Below are positions 62,128 to 64,000 of a DNA stretch of 64,000 nt, piece after piece. The DNA is taken from positions 18,253,115-18,317,114 of the forward strand of contig NC_135555.1 in the NCBI RefSeq assembly GCF_964340395.1. The letters run 5' to 3'. Below the pieces are notes generated by a model that was not told the origin of the DNA, made no database searches, and saw nothing but the letters and a program-made list of their open reading frames with translations. Position numbers and translations under genes: made by a program. Every line of letters begins with the position of its first letter. The stretch's first letter is position 1. The stretch comes from Glandiceps talaboti. Lineage: Eukaryota > Hemichordata > Enteropneusta > Spengelidae.

Positions 62128-64000
62128 CTTTTTCTTACAGCTTTGACGTGTTCTACACAAAGAGATTACAAATAATTCCTTTTGAAAAAATATATTGTTT
62201 GTTTGAATACATTGTAGCAGAAAAGTCATATATAACATATGCCATACATATGTTATATTGTGATGGCTTCATTTTAACATCGACTTTTTTACATTGCGGT
62301 TTTTAGAACTCACAATTTGAATTAATGCCTCCTGACTGTATAAAGAAGACTTCTTTGTATGTTTTACAAATTATCAAACATATCCCATGAACATGAAAAA
62401 TGGTATTTCTTCATAAAATCAATTTTTGCAACAAATTTGCTCAAATCCGTGGCACAAAAACATAATTTAAATGTTTATGTCATAAATGTGGAAAAATTAT
62501 TTCCTAAAAAAAATGTTCATGAAATTTGCATTTATCCCTTGCATGCAATTTTTTTTTTTTTTTTTAGAAAAATATTCCTACAATTTACAAATATTAAAAC
62601 GTTCTTTAAAGTTATATTTCCCATTTTTACAACAAAAATTTGTTTATATCCTTGGCATGAAAATGTAATTTTCAAAAATAAAAAAATATCCTTCCAACAA
62701 AATGAATTTATGTAAATTAATCCTTGATAGCGGAATTTTTTTTCTTCTCTTTTTCAAAATAATAGATGCTAAAAGTTAGAAGATTCCGTGCATTTATATC
62801 TGGGGTATGCAAAATGATGTGAAACTGAAATGGTATATAAAGAAAAAAGGACGTGTGACCTGCACACCCTCCAAACTTATCTCAATAACAAATCAACAAT
62901 AGACAATCTAAACTATACACAAGTCTTACAACTGACTACGACACAACCTAATCTCCTGGGTGAACTCAGCTGAAGCCAGCAGTATCATGGAAACAAACAG
63001 CAGCGTGATCAGGTGGTTGATCGGACGCAACCTATTATATATCCTAATGAAGTGGTCTCCCATCTGTACCAATTTCGGTGTAAACTCCCATATGCAAAGA
63101 AACTCCATATTCAATGTACATTCAAACATCTTGTATTATTAACAAATGACCCCCCTCCTTCCTTTTTTTTTTTTTTTTTTATAATTCCTAATAGTGATTC
63201 ATAGTGAAATGTTATATATTGACCCCCAGACAACATGTGCAAGTATACTTTTACAGTGCTACTACTAAACTACCACACTTGGCATATGTCACTTTCACAC
63301 CATCTGTTTAGCTTGTACATTACAAATTAAAATGCAAATATCGCACGCTTAAAAAACTAAATTATCATGATAAACAAAACCAATAGCACTCTGGCCTTCC
63401 TATACTGTCTGCTTTGGCGAGGGATGTCAGTCCCGAAATAAACTACATCTCTACGATTTCATAACACACACTGACAACAATCTGTGTGGATATTGAGGCT
63501 TCACTTCGATTATTCTACCTTCGCATGCAGGTGTATACGGGCGAGGTGGAGAAAACAACCCTATCATAATGACCTTGGGAGAGAAAGAGGGGGGGGGGAT
63601 TGACCTTCACTTATTTGTTTAACAATGACTTTTCCTCCACACTGAATTGTGGATTTGCAAACCTCACCTGCCAGGGAGGAATTATGAAACACAGCATTCT
63701 TTTGTTCAATATCAGTCAAGAAATTATTACTTCGGAAGTGTGGCCAGCTGTATACTTGTTGGTATAATACAGATCCCAACTTTATGCTTGTTGTTTTTTA
63801 GACCTAACCTGGAGAGTATTGTTATGTTCACCTGTTCTGTTACTTTTCGTTCAATCTGTTCTCTTCATTGTTCCCCTATTCACTGTCCCCATAAGTCCCC
63901 TTAAATAAAGATGCCATTGTCACTGTTATCTGTTTTAATTGTTCAAGACAAGATTGAAGACTGATTGATTGTCCACATACACCAGCTGTTAATATTATGT

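Overview
This window is nuclear DNA from an animal. It has spliced genes with canonical GT/AG introns, U1 snRNA genes, LINEs, several families of small inverted-repeat transposons and many microsatellites. The gene set (a TRIM-NHL protein, an ETO/MTG corepressor with all four NHR regions, and a GREB1-family protein) fits a bilaterian. AT-rich non-coding DNA, dense foldback repeats and an intronless TRIM-NHL gene suggest an invertebrate. I cannot name the species.

Layout. 1-3.9 kb: a LINE on the minus strand with two open reading frames, running off the left edge. 4.4-4.9 kb: microsatellites. 5.8-8.0 kb: a single-exon TRIM-NHL gene, minus strand. 8.5-9.2 and 14.6-15.3 kb: two copies of a duplicated segment, each with a U1 snRNA gene on the plus strand and a recognisable snRNA enhancer. 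10.9-14.3 kb: fragments of a decayed or unrecognised minus-strand gene, interrupted by an internally deleted LINE. 15.3-24.4 kb: a transposon graveyard, including a three-layer nest (18.83-21.77 kb), a LINE relic, and a minisatellite flanked by two copies of a ~190-bp segment. 25.7-42.2 kb: a six-exon plus-strand GREB1-family gene whose introns carry several inverted-repeat elements. 45.1-57.8 kb, and probably beyond: an ETO/MTG (CBFA2T/RUNX1T1-type) gene on the minus strand, eight exons recognised, converging on the GREB1-like gene. 57.8-64 kb: mostly AT-rich DNA, probably 5' introns of the MTG gene.

The most interesting object is the GREB1-like gene. Its product, about 2,300 residues, joins a circularly permuted superfamily-2 helicase (motif order II, III, V, VI, then Walker A) to a GREB1/TAGT-type glycosyltransferase domain. 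As I recall vertebrate GREB1, its helicase residues have degenerated. Here motif II reads DECH, motif III SATPY, motif VI QELGRLCRY, and Walker A ends GKTG. It looks like a catalytically competent form of a family usually described as having a dead ATPase. The coding frame shifts once between Walker A and the glycosyltransferase, at about 39.10-39.15 kb. The TRIM-NHL and MTG genes look intact where visible.

No operon-like organisation is expected. The GREB1-like protein and the MTG corepressor both belong to families of nuclear regulators, but nothing here shows that they act together.
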